64,000 nt of DNA from Chrysoperla carnea. Its lineage: Eukaryota; Arthropoda; Insecta; Neuroptera; Chrysopidae. Positions 1-10,660 of this stretch are shown in pieces. Both the position numbers and the translations under genes were made by a program. The stretch's first letter is position 1. Each line of letters starts with the position of its first letter. The notes beneath the pieces are model-generated. The model worked only from the letters and a program-made list of their open reading frames with translations. It was not told where the DNA came from and did not search any database. Location: assembly GCF_905475395.1 (NCBI RefSeq), contig NC_058342.1:25454640-25518639 (forward strand), read 5' to 3'.

Positions 1-44
1 AGAATAGGAAAAGTATGAGTTCTAGGTATGTTCAAGTAAAAACA

Positions 45-961
45 TAGGAGAAACAAGTGAAAACAAACAATTGACTTAATTGTTGAAATACCATGCATAG
101 TCAGTGTTGATTTCTTTATCACATTACACATACATACATGTGACACATACATAACTGATAATCAAGTATAGTACATATTATAAAATTTCCGCCTAATTGG
201 CGCCCTCACGGGTAAACAGAGATGTTTACGAAAAAATGTTTCAAACAAAAGTTGTTTAATTTTTGATAAGGAACATTTTTTACATTTAAACTTTTATTCT
301 ATCTCTAACGGTTTACAAGATGGGTCCTACGGACCCAAGACCCAGTTGACCTATGATGCTCATTTACGAACTTGACCTCACTTTTTACGTCCTGAGTACG
401 CTGTTCAGCTCGATATCTTTTTTCATTTTTGAGTTATCGTGTCCACAGACGGACGGACGGACAGCCGGAAGTGGACTAATTAGGTGATTCTATGAACACC
501 TATGAAAAAATTTTTTTCCTAGCATCATTATTTTTAAGCGTTACAAACTTGGGACTAAACTTAATATACTATGTATATACTAATACCGTCTGTAAACTCG
601 ATAACTCAAAAACAAAAAAAGATATCAAGCTGAAATTTTTACAGCGTACTCAGGACATAAAAAGTGAGGTCGAGTTCGTAAATGAGCAACATAGTTCAAT
701 TGGGTATTGGGTCCGTAGGTACCATTTTGTAAACCGTTAGAGATAGAACAAAAGTTTAAATGTAAAAAAATTTTCCTGATAAAATAACCAACTTTTGTTT
801 GAAACATTTTTTCGTAAACATCACTGTTTACCCGTGAGGGTGCAAATTAGGCGCAAATTGTATAGTATGTATAATAGTGTAATGTGATAATAGTCATCAA
901 CACTGTCTATACATGGTATTTCAATAATTAACTCAGTCCATTGTTTATTTTCACTTGTTTA
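45..961. mobile_element. Fold-back element, family A (complete copy)
   Basis: A long inverted repeat centred near 585. Both ends carry AACAAGTGAAAACA, then ATACCATG, then CCCTCACGGGTAAACA, then a palindrome around GGTCCTACGGACC, then a GACGGACGGAC tract. The 77-98 codon frames inside are by-products of the symmetry. It appears to have inserted in a family B element, because the flanks at 15-40 and 957-1000 are adjacent in the other B copy near 26600-26680. Partial copies recur throughout the window. Confidence 0.85.
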
Positions 962-1765
962 TTTTAAAATAAGACTTATTAAACTTTAAATTTATCTGAA
1001 AACAGGCGTGGATCTACTGTTAAATTTTGGGTTTTCACAGACACAGGAATCTGGATTTATACTGGTGGAAATCGTCTACCTAAAAATTTATTTTTCTGCT
1101 ATTTCTTTTTCCACTTTGATCTTATAGGGGTCCCTTTCCTAAAAGCTTGTTTTTAAAAATGATTTTGTTTAGTTTTTATATCCTATATATGAAATGTCAA
1201 AGTATATTAAGTTTGTTACGCTTATATATATCGATGTTAGAAACAAAATTTTAATATAGTTGCTCGTAAAATTAACCTAATTAGTCTATTTCAGTTTGTC
1301 TGCCCATCAACACAATAACTCAAAAACGAAAAGAGATATCGAGCTGAAATTTGTTTATATCGTGCTCAGGAAATAAAAAGTGAGTTTAAGTTCAAAAGTC
1401 CATTTGGTCTTGGATCCGTAGGACCCATCTTGTAAACCATAAGAGATAGAACAAAAGTGTCAGTGTAAAAAATTAAACTTTTCTTTGAAATTTTTTTTCT
1501 TAAATTACTTTGTTTTCCCCGGAGGGTCCAAATTAGGGCAAAAATTTAGTTTTCTTTTTCTCAAAAACTATAAAAGATGGTGAGTTAAAATTTATAGGTA
1601 GCTTAATTGATTCTAATTTCATACTAAACCAATTCAATAATATCAAGGGGGTTAAAGGAGTCAACTTTTGTGAGTAAATTTTTTGTTTAAAAACTCGTGG
1701 TTGCTTTGAACTATTCTTGTAAATCTCTAGAAAGGGGTAGCTGCCCCTATGTGCTTCCTTTTGGC
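962..1765. mobile_element. Family B repeat (half fold-back), copy 1
   Basis: Matches 25840-26640 in inverted orientation, including the block GGATCCGTAGGACCCATC shared with family A, and a distinct tail ending near GGGGTAGCTGCCCC and GGCGATGCCC. A third copy lies at 50455-50940. No coding capacity. Confidence 0.75.
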
Positions 1766-3530
1766 GATGCCCATACTTAGGACTAAATCAAAATTTCAGA
1801 AAATCCGGTAATCGTTCCAATAAAATCAGAAATTTTATTTTTGTCATACCTAAGGCTTTTTTTTCGTATGAGGACTCTTGAAATTTAGCCAGCTAGTCAT
1901 TTTATTTTTCATAGCAATAAGTACATAAATTAGCCAGTTTTTTAATTTCAAAAATTTACTTTTTTTGTAAATTGCAATTCTAACTCTTCCGACTCAAAAG
2001 GTTGCCGACACCTGGCTTAGACTATAGAGTGAACTAGAAATAGGTGAAAATAACAGTATGTTATACAAATAAATAAGTTAGTGACACATTTTTCATGCCG
2101 AAACGGCGAAAATTCCTTAGTTTATGGAACAGCTAAGGATGCGATCTTACCGGTTAAATATACATTTTTCTTAACTTATCAAAAAACTAGATGTAAATTA
2201 ATCGGACAATTAACTAATAAGTTTTTAATTCCATCTAGCATATCTACAACGTATTAGCAGAGCTATTAAGCATAACGCGGGATATATAAATTTTAAATAT
2301 TAAATGAAATTTTCATCTAACACTTCCAGATTGAAGATTTAGTTCCGAACAACCCATTTGTACATAAAAGTAATATGAGTTTTTGACACCAAAATTTTAT
2401 ACTCTCTTTTAAAATATTGTATTCTAGATGCTGTAGATGCTGTGAGTTTGTGTTAAAGTTTTATTATATTAAAAACTTTAGCCTTATAGTATAGTATACA
2501 TTTATATTATATTAGTCGAATAAATAAGCCGGAAAATACTGTAAAATGTTGAAAACCTGTATGACAGCATTGATTTCAAAAGTTATTCTTTCTACGTGTT
2601 CCTTAGATCTTCCACACCACTAACCTCTGCCTTCAAAAACAAGGGTAGTTTTAACTTTTCTAAACAATCCCAACCAAAAACAGTCTATAAAATGAATATT
2701 TTGCTTTCGGAATTGACTCTGTCTGTGATCACGAATATAAGGTCTTATTGTTACAGCACCACACTTCAGTAAGGGATTCCACCAAAATTCGAAAATGCGA
2801 CCAAAATTCGAAAATTTAAATAATTCACTCCAAAATTGAATCACAGGAGGTTTTTTGGTCTCTGATTACAAATGATATGTCAAATTTACGGAAAATTTAC
2901 CCTTCATCTCTTATCGACCACCCTCTGGGGTAAAATATCATGTATTATTTATTATAATCGAGTTACGTATCGTTTTCGAGGGTTTTAGGATCGTTGATTA
3001 CACATTTTTTGTCTAGTTTACGGAAGTTTAATCCCTTGATTCCTTTTCGAAAAACCCCCTAGGGTAAAATAAAATTCAAGTAACAGCTGAATTTTATTTT
3101 ATTCAATAGATAATACTTTTCTCAGTAACCTCCAATAGGTTTAAAGGCAGCATCCAACGTGTTATCACTGCTTCAGTCAAAAACTTGAATTTTGTTAAAA
3201 AAAAGAACTTTATATTTCTATTTCTATAAATTTTCTTTTGCAATATTCCATTCCAACGTAGATTCCATTTGGTTTTGTTGAATTTTCTTTACTCGAAGCA
3301 CTCTTACTCGTTTATGACTTTTCCCTTTGTATCTAAAACAATGTTGTACTTTGGCGAAGACTACATTCCGACTGAAAGTAAAGAGGAGACTGTCAATGGT
3401 TTTCGCCTTTTTGGTCTTCGGCTGCACTGTGGGCGGGTTGAATCTCCGGCAAGTTTCTAATTAATAAGTTTTTGTTTTCTTGTGAATGCAGGACACAGAT
3501 AAAGTGTATTTGATTTTTTTATTTTTGATT
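1766..3530. other. Gene-free stretch
   Basis: AT-rich, with no frame, splice signal or RNA structure I can support. Frames at 2620-2844 and 3224-3460 look like chance. The 3240-3450 part has slightly higher GC but no recognised protein. Confidence 0.5.
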
Positions 3531-3600
3531 TGCCAACGTTTCGACCTCAATTGGGTCTTTTTCAAGGCTCAAAAACATATTAATGTAGAAATTAGGGGTG
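3530..3600. repeat. Possible Penelope-type terminal repeat scrap
   Basis: Contains GCCAACGTTTCGACCTCA and GGGTCTTTTTCAAGG, a motif pair I associate with the terminal repeats of Penelope-like retroelements. No reverse transcriptase or GIY-YIG sequence nearby. Weak call from memory. Confidence 0.3.
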
Positions 3601-3959
3601 ATGAATGTTTTTTGAGGTCAAATTAAAAATAATTCACTAGGGAACAGTGGTTTGTCGACCTACCGTCACCTTTCACCCATCAAGATCTCAAAATGTTGGG
3701 AAAGGTCTAATATAACTTTTATTTAATGTTTCATAATTTCGCTAGAATTGAACAAATCTAATAAAAATTACTAAAATGATAAAATCAGCTTACTGCTCCT
3801 ATTTCAGATTTAAGATTGGAGATCTTGAAAAGTCATGGATATCTCAAATGTGTTGTATTTCTTGGTACAAGGGACGTTCGATAGTCCCGAAGTGGCGAGA
3901 GAATTCCGATTGCAATTTTTGAACGATTGTCGGTGTCTTCGTGTATACTAAGTTGTTTA

Positions 3960-4320
3960 TTAAATTAGTTGTTTATTATAAGGAACATTTTTTACATTTG
4001 ATCTTTTGTTCTAACTCTAACGGTTTACAAGATGGATCTTACGGACTTAAGACCCAATTGACCTATATTCCTCATTTACGAACTCGACCTTATTTTTTAC
4101 GTCCTGAATATGCTATACAAATTTCATCTTGATATCTCTTATCGTTTTTGAGTAATCGTGTTGACAGACAGACGGAAAGACGGACAGACAACCGGAAATA
4201 GACTAATTAGGTTATTCTATGAACACCTATACTAAAATTTTTTTCGTAGCATCAATATTTACAAACTTGGGACTAAACTTAATATACTATGTATATTTCA
4301 TATATATGTACATGGTATAA
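3960..4320. mobile_element. Family A fold-back fragment
   Basis: Carries the ACGGTTTACAAGATGGATC core, the CAGACGGAAAGACGGACAG tract, the TAGCATCAATATTT block and a TACATGGTAT end, without the terminal AACAAGTG arm. The 63-residue frame inside is not a gene. Confidence 0.75.
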
Positions 4321-5110
4321 AAATACATATTCACAGTGAGAATTTCAAATTTCTAAAACGGAAATTCAAATTTTAAAACGGACTTGACGTCATAGTATGT
4401 GGCTTGTCAGATTTATTAACATACTTTAGGGGGCGTCCATAAATTACGTGAGGTGTTTTTTTAAATTTTCTGTCCCTCCCTCTCCCCTTGGTGAGATGTC
4501 GTGAGGTTTTAGTCAACCCCCTCCCCCGTCCCCCAATCTCACGTGAGATTTTTCAGAATGTGGGTTTATTACGTAAACGCAGTAATATTCAGTAGATATA
4601 TAACGTCGAAGTATGAATGAAATAATTTTTTTCCGAACGAATTAGTGAATAATCGTAATCATATTACGTTAACGCTTAAGATTAAATTTTAAACATGTAC
4701 ATACAATTTGGATTAAATTCAACAAAATAGTATAATATTTTTTTGTTTCAATCAGAAAAAAAAATTGCGTGATATTTGTCGAGACCCCCCCTCTCCCCAA
4801 CGTGAGATTAGATGATATTTGACTCGACCCCCTCCCCCCCTTAATCATCTCACGTAATTTATGGACGCCCCCTTATGGTATTAATTACTTATATTTTGTA
4901 TGGTATTACATTGAGTTATATTATTCTACGGCTTGTAATTAGAAAACTTAATAATAACGATAGTAAAGTCATCAACAGAGAGCGCTAAAGGACTGCGTTT
5001 AAATATCTCAAAATTATAATGTATTTTAAATATTTTTTTACTCTTAATTACAGTATTTTTAAACAGTATTTATATTTTTTACTATGCTATAACGGTGTAA
5101 ACAATTAAGT
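4320..5110 (+). repeat. Dispersed repeat, host of the MITE at 4429 (inverted partner at 43010-43370)
   Basis: Flanking blocks (GACGTCATAGTATGTGGCTT on the left, a GGTGTAAACAATTAAGT block on the right) match 43020-43360 in reverse. The partner lacks the MITE, so it serves as an empty site. No coding sequence. Confidence 0.75.
4429..4872. mobile_element. MITE, PIF/Harbinger-like (TTA target duplication)
   Basis: 444 bases with terminal inverted repeats GGGGGCGTCCATAAATTACG, flanked by TTA at 4426-4428 and 4873-4875. The unfilled counterpart near 43280 reads ACATACTGTATGG on the reverse strand where this copy has ACATACT-TTA-[MITE]-TTA-TGG. A 3-base TTA duplication fits PIF/Harbinger. No transposase. 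Confidence 0.8.
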
Positions 5111-5339
5111 AAAAATAAATAAAAAAATACATGAATATTCTCTATTGTAATCCAAAACAAGTAAAATTTTGTCAGTTGTTGACAAAACAAAGTTGAAAAT
5201 TTGTGATAATTTTATGATAATTTTTGAAATCAATTCTGTTCAACAGTTTTTTAACATTTTAGGAGTATTTTCCGACTTGATTGATTCGACTATATTATAT
5301 ATGTTGTATGTACTGTGTAGTGTGTAGTTCATTCGTTGT

Positions 5340-5646
5340 ACCAGTTGACTGGTCCAGACCAGATCACCATCTCCAATGAAATCATGACTGTTATTGCGTT
5401 ATTTAACCAATCTTGTTGCCATGCTAACATTTAAAATTGCTTTTTCTCTCAATATTCACAGTTGTATCAGTGTGTTTGTTTGTGTGTGTATAAAATACAC
5501 CATGTCGCAAAATATGTATTCTATTTGCAATTTTTTTTTTTTTTTTTTAAATAAGAGCAAGCAAGTACAAGAGTTCTTATATTTGGTGAAATTGTAAATG
5601 TTTTTTTATGGTTTATATTTAGTATAGTAAACGAATCTTTTTCATA
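5340..5646. other. Gene-free stretch
   Basis: Contains a T18 run at about 5531-5549 and short GT-rich DNA. No gene seen. Confidence 0.5.
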
Positions 5647-6990
5647 CGAAAAACTTCTTTGCTGGATGTATTGACTTGCGGTTTTTTGTATTGGCCTCAG
5701 AAAATTATTCTAAAAAAAAGTCTATATGGCTTAAAGTGGAACTTTTTTATATCGTAAAGTAGGTTAGGTTAGGTTATATTGGCTGTCCACGAAGGACACA
5801 CTTAGGCTATAGAGCCCATTGTGATACCATATATGTGTTTTACCACCTTTCCGCTGATAATTTCATTTATCAGCTTCTCAATTTCAGAGGCTGAGTGCAC
5901 CTCCTTCATGCATATACTATGCACTACAGCCCATCACAACTATTAATGAAATTAATTAAACGAGGGGAATCGAACCCGCTACCCTAAGCATACCGCGGAC
6001 GGAATTGGTTACGCCTTAACAAACTGAGCTAATAGGGCGACTTATCGTAAAGTTAATCAGATAACTTTTCAAAGATTTAAAAACGTCAAAATGCTAAAGG
6101 AACCTGAAATTTAAGATATTTTTAATAATATAAACTCCCTTATGAATTCCCCCTCCCTTTCGGAGTCTAAAAGACTTTCTTTTTTTTATGAAATACTTTT
6201 AATGACGTATAAAGGGGTTTTTGGGGTTGTTGATTTCCAATTTTAAGTTAAAATATTAAATTTGTTACACCCCCCCCCCCCCCCCGCTGAAATAAAAATA
6301 CCATTTTTTTGAAAGTTTAAATCTTTTCAAAGCATGCAAGGGAGTTTTTAAAGTCGTTGATCTCGAATTTATGATCAAATTGATTCAATTTTCACATCCT
6401 CCCCGTTTTTTTAAATTATACCACTAACATGCCTTAAAAAGGCTTAATTTTCATAAAAAAAGATATTTTTGTTTCGGGAGTCTACCTATATAAAGTAAAA
6501 GAGGGAGGGGCTTGAAAATTGAGTCAATTTGATAATAAATTCGAAATCAGCGACTTTAAAAACTCCCTTATATGCCTTAAAGAGATTTAAATTTTCAAAA
6601 AAATGAAATTTTTTTCAGGGATCTGCTTGGGTAGGCTTAAGATCCGAGATCAGGAACCCTAAAAATCCCTTTTTAAGTTATAAAAATCTTAAATTGCAAA
6701 AAAATGGTCTTTTTCATTTAATAGTCAATCAGATCCCCGAAAGCGGGGGGGGGGGGTGAATAAAGAAGTTTATTAATAAAACTATCTTAAATTTCAGATT
6801 ACTACAGCATTTTGACCTTTTTTTACTTATACCCCCTTTACTTTTACGATATAAACCCCCTTCGTCCCAATGGAGCGGGGATTAAAGCTAAAAAGTTCCA
6901 CTTTTAAATCATATAGACTTTTTTTAGGATCATTTTTTGAAGAAAATGCAAAGAACCGCAAGTCAATACACGCAGCAAACAATTTTTTCG
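5647..6990. mobile_element. Fold-back element, family C
   Basis: Inverted ends near GTATTGACTTGCGG (5668 and, reversed, 6960), with matching blocks inward: TCTATATGGCTTAAAGTGGA, the GATATAAAC block, and complementary C17 and G11 runs at about 6270-6286 and 6743-6753. It was later interrupted by a SINE. A related copy lies in the protease intron at about 26985-27585. Confidence 0.8.
5761..6042 (-). mobile_element. tRNA-derived SINE with LINE-like tail and TTAGG-type end
   Basis: Flanked by an exact 11-base target duplication TATCGTAAAGT (5750-5760, 6043-6053). Read on the minus strand: a tRNA-like head with A box TTAGCTCAGTTTG and B box GGGTTCGATTC, a body, then a tail GGTATCACAATGGGCTC..TGTGTCC..GACAGCC, ending in TAACCTAACCTAACC. 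The tail matches the LINE 3' ends at 37712 and 39680. Confidence 0.88.
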
Positions 6991-7690
6991 TAATAATCAA
7001 ATAATTCTAGGTTCATTTATTGTACTAATTTCATAGAGATGTATTGAAAACTGTTGCATTTTAAAGAGGGAAACTTGGTACAAATTTCAAACTGCACATT
7101 ACCAACGACATCTGCAAGCTATGCGTGAAGCTTTATTTAACAGAAAATAATTATTGAGACCTATTTACGTTTCTTGAACCGCTTCCCTTATTATCTGTTC
7201 TAAATGGTCTAGATTTCTAAACGACCATTAATATTCCTATCAAACTTTTTCAATTTGTGGACACTCTGTACATTTGATGTCAAAAGTGAATTGCTGAATG
7301 GCAATATTTTCTAAAGCAGAGATTTTTTTAAAGAATACCTTTTTTTGTAAACCTTATAATAAAAAATTTTTCTATATGGAACCAGCCTAAGTAGACACGC
7401 TGTATAAAACAAGATACTCTCCTCATTCTTATTTGTTGGGATATGATCAACTGACATCTATGAGCTACATCTAATACTAATATATAATTGGCTACATTTA
7501 ATATTAATTTAAATTGAGTGGCCATCTGTAGATTCTTTCAAGTATTAAAAAACTTCATAATGAAAAATACAAAAAACGTGATAACAAAACATAAACAATT
7601 AATTTTTGCAGTTCTACAGTAAAATAACTTAAAAACTTAAGTGATATTAATACAAGAAATGAAAAAATTTTAATTATAGTTATTATAGCA
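6991..7690. other. Gene-free stretch
   Basis: No coding, RNA or repeat signal I can name. Confidence 0.5.
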
Positions 7691-7723
7691 ATAAAATGCC
7701 ACGACTTCGCACGTTGACGGGTC

Positions 7724-8045
7724 ATGCGATGGTCAATGCGTGATCATCGGAAACGACGAAAACAAGATCAAGAAGAATTATATCTTTATCAAGATGATAT
7801 TAATTTTTTAAATGTATGCAGAAAATTTTGAGATTGCTCAAATGAATTTGAAATTTGAAGTATGTAATGTATGTCATCGTCGTTGGTTTGATTTACAAAT
7901 TAATAAAGATGGGTTTTGTTGTATTTGTCATAAATTTAAAATAAAAAATGAATTGAATATTTTCACAGCGGATAATAACATGGATCCTGGTTTACAACCT
8001 CATGTTTTAAAGAAATTAACATTTGTTGAGGAACAATTAAATTAA
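7724..8045 (+). pseudogene. Helitron replication-helicase N-terminal fragment
   Basis: One frame (from 7724) gives a basic stretch, RDHRKRRKQDQEELYLY, and runs to about 7810. A shift then leads into 7812-8045, with CNVCHRRWFDL, a second CxxC (CCICHK), then TADNNMDPG and LKKLTFVEEQL. The paired CxxC followed by NNMDPG and the EEQL motif is the conserved region in front of the Rep domain of Helitron proteins. The frame stops there; Rep and helicase domains are not seen. A second CxxC-like scrap (KCSLCHRRC) lies at about 8247-8275. A dead remnant. Confidence 0.7.
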
Positions 8046-8607
8046 AAATATTTGTCAATAATTGAAGTATAATTTTCTGTGGGAAACATCTATTTTATAT
8101 GATACCATTCGCGAGCCATTACAAAGTAATACTTTTAGCTAGTATAAAATTACGGTTTTTATACCTGTTGTCCCCTATTCAGTTAAAAAAAAGAAGATAT
8201 TTTAGGTGAAATTATTGTATGTTTTTTATGGTTCATATATTTCATTAAAAAAATGTTCATTATGTCATAGACGATGTAGAATTGTTTATGAAAATGTTAA
8301 TGAATTCAGTATTTATTATTCATTGATAAGAAAGGGAAGCTTTTGAGTTGAAATATTTAATATTTAATAAATGTATAATATAAGAAATTCTAAAAGAATT
8401 CAATTTATTTTGCAAGAATTCAGATTGCCATTTCTTTATATTTATTATAATTGAATTTTTTTAACTGGTTGACATTTAGTTTTTCATAAATTGAAATATA
8501 CATTTTAATATGTAGAATGAGGAACGTTGGTCGAAAGTTAACTTTGCAGTGTTGAATTTTTGTTTGTTTTTGAAAATGGATAGTCAAGTTCAAAAAAATA
8601 GCATTAC

Positions 8608-9545
8608 TTATATTATAAATGCGAAAGTAACTCTGTCTGTCTGTATGTATGTATGTTACTACTGAACCGATTTAAATGAAATTTTGTACAGAGATAGTCT
8701 AGCCATTCATGAGCAAACATGGCTTAGAGAAGCCACTCAGACTTCTGTAGCTAACATACGAGTAATACAGTGATACCCTAACCAGTGTCAACCAATAATA
8801 CAAGTAAGACAGAAAGACAACTTTTTTTTTCTACCAATTTCATTACTATTAGAGAAACTGAGATAGGTAGAAGAGACGTATACCTGTCTCGCTTCCTCCT
8901 CTATGAGCAATGCGGACTTGCATAAAGAGACACACAATAAACTGTATGGCACGCAATAAACTTATAACAATGGTGGCTTTGACTTAAAATAACTCGCCCA
9001 CGCCTCTAGACTCTAGACCTTGAAGAAGGACATAGATACTTAATGCGAAAAAAGGGTTGTACAGGGTTGAAATAGTGGTTGAAAGGGGTGTGTTTCTAGT
9101 TGTTGAAAGGGATGTGTAATTAGTTGCTCTATTCCCAATTTTGTTGCTCAAGCCGTTTAGCAGAAATCCACGATTAAAGGTGGAGGGGCTAGGTTTACGT
9201 CACACTAGACTACCCAAAACGTAATGACAGAACAAACCCAAAAAGTGAATATATTAGAATTTAGTGCTATTTATGTGCTAATTAGTTATTCTAATCCCCA
9301 TTTTGTAGCTCAAATCGTTTAGCAGGAGCCCCGATTAAAGGTGGGGGGTCAAGCCCCCCAAAACGTTATGATGGCACAGATTCAAAAAGTGAATATATGG
9401 CAATTTAGTGCTATTGATGTGTTAATTTGTTGCCCTATTTCCGATTTTGTTGCTCTAGCCGTTTTTGGGCAGAGTCAATTTAGTTTGCGATGTTGAGAGG
9501 GGAGGCTAAGGTGGCATGCGTCAAACAATGTTTAAAATTTGTGCA
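8608..9545 (+). mobile_element. Non-coding element with ~170-base internal tandem repeats
   Basis: Starts with TTATAAATGCGAAAGTAACT and CTGTCTGTCTGTATGTATG, then ACTGAACCGATTTAAATGAA, a block common in insect non-autonomous elements. From about 9110 to 9480, three imperfect units share TTGTTGCTCAAGCCGTTTAG, GATTAAAGGTGG, CAAAAAGTGAATATAT and AATTTAGTGCTATT. Possibly a non-autonomous Helitron given the fragment next to it; this is inference. Confidence 0.55.
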
Positions 9546-9875
9546 TAGCAGCCTTAAATAAATCATATTACATTTTTGACTAGAACTTTTTCAAAAAATG
9601 TTTTATAATTTGAAATCATCTATATATGTGTTATTTTATGGCTTCTCCAAAAGCCACCAAATAATTTCATAATTAACCACTCATTATTGTGTCCTAATCA
9701 CTCTCTGGTGCTAAAAAATGCACTACAAATCATATTACTGACTTGACTGTCTTTTTTTTGAAATCGCTTATTACATTTTTAAATAAATGTACTGTAATTA
9801 AATTCGTTTTTTCCAAGTGTGTTTCTCTTGTTTTTTTGTTTTTTTTTTTGTACTATCATTAAATGTATTGTGTTT

Positions 9876-9940
9876 TTCGAATAGATTGAACGTAGGATAT
9901 AAATTATTTATATGTTCAACTTTTGATAAGTTTTTTTTTT
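9876..9940 (+). repeat. Direct repeat, copy 1
   Basis: About 65 bases (TTCGAATAGATTGAACGTAG onward) repeated at 11150-11215 with a few changes. The tRNA-Arg at 10588 lies between the copies. Confidence 0.6.
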
Positions 9941-10587
9941 TTATGTATAGTCAAAATTATTTACACCGACGACAATTGACGCTCATAACAACGAATTAAT
10001 TATTATGATGGATAGGATGTTTTTTACAAGCTTTTATTTAGTTTCACCTGTCCCGTTGTCTGACTATAATCAAATCTTGCAAGTCAAATTTAATCCACTT
10101 CCCGGTTTCAGATTGAACTGACATTGCGCTTGCACATTTAGTTTGGAGGACAATGTATGGTAAGGTTGTGGCGTCCTGATTTTCCCATCTATTCCACTAT
10201 ATTTGAGATATATACATTTTTTTTAGTTTTAAATTAAAAATTTTAATAAAAAATACTTTTTAAGGGACAAGCTTTTATTGTACTAAAAAGTAGAAAATAA
10301 TTTTATCTATGAGTCACTCATACCCGACTATTTGTAAAAGATTTTCCTTTCAAACGAAACCAAAAAGATCAAAATCGGTCCATCCCTTTAGGCGCTACGA
10401 TGCCACAGACAGGAAGACACACACACATAGCGGTCCTCATAACATCCTTTTTTTTTAGGCCGAGGGTTAAAAAATTGATTTCACCTGATGTTTTGACTCG
10501 ATAACGAACGTCTTTTGAAGAAATACAAAAGTTTTTGGACAAAGGTCCTTTGTACTGAAATTGTGAAATTTTAATTAAAATTATATT

Positions 10588-10660
10588 CGATCTTGCCAGG
10601 ATTCGAACCTGGAATCTTCTGATCCGTAGTCAGACGCGTTATCCGTTGCGCCACAAGACC
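10588..10660 (-). tRNA. tRNA-Arg (anticodon ACG)
   Basis: A 73-base cloverleaf with perfect structure: acceptor GGTCTTG/CAAGATC with one G-T pair, A box TGGCGCAACGG, anticodon loop CTACGGA with ACG at 10627-10625, T arm CCAGG/CCTGG and discriminator G. No intron; TTTT terminator shortly downstream. It decodes CGU and, with inosine, CGC/CGA. It matches insect tRNA-Arg-ACG. Confidence 0.97.

Noticed and set aside
492-740. 82-residue frame in the first kilobase
   Set aside because: It spans the centre of a fold-back repeat; similar frames recur in other copies with stops.
5767-5785. TTAGG-type repeats read as a real telomere array
   Set aside because: Only a few units, always attached to SINE/LINE tails at internal sites with target duplications.
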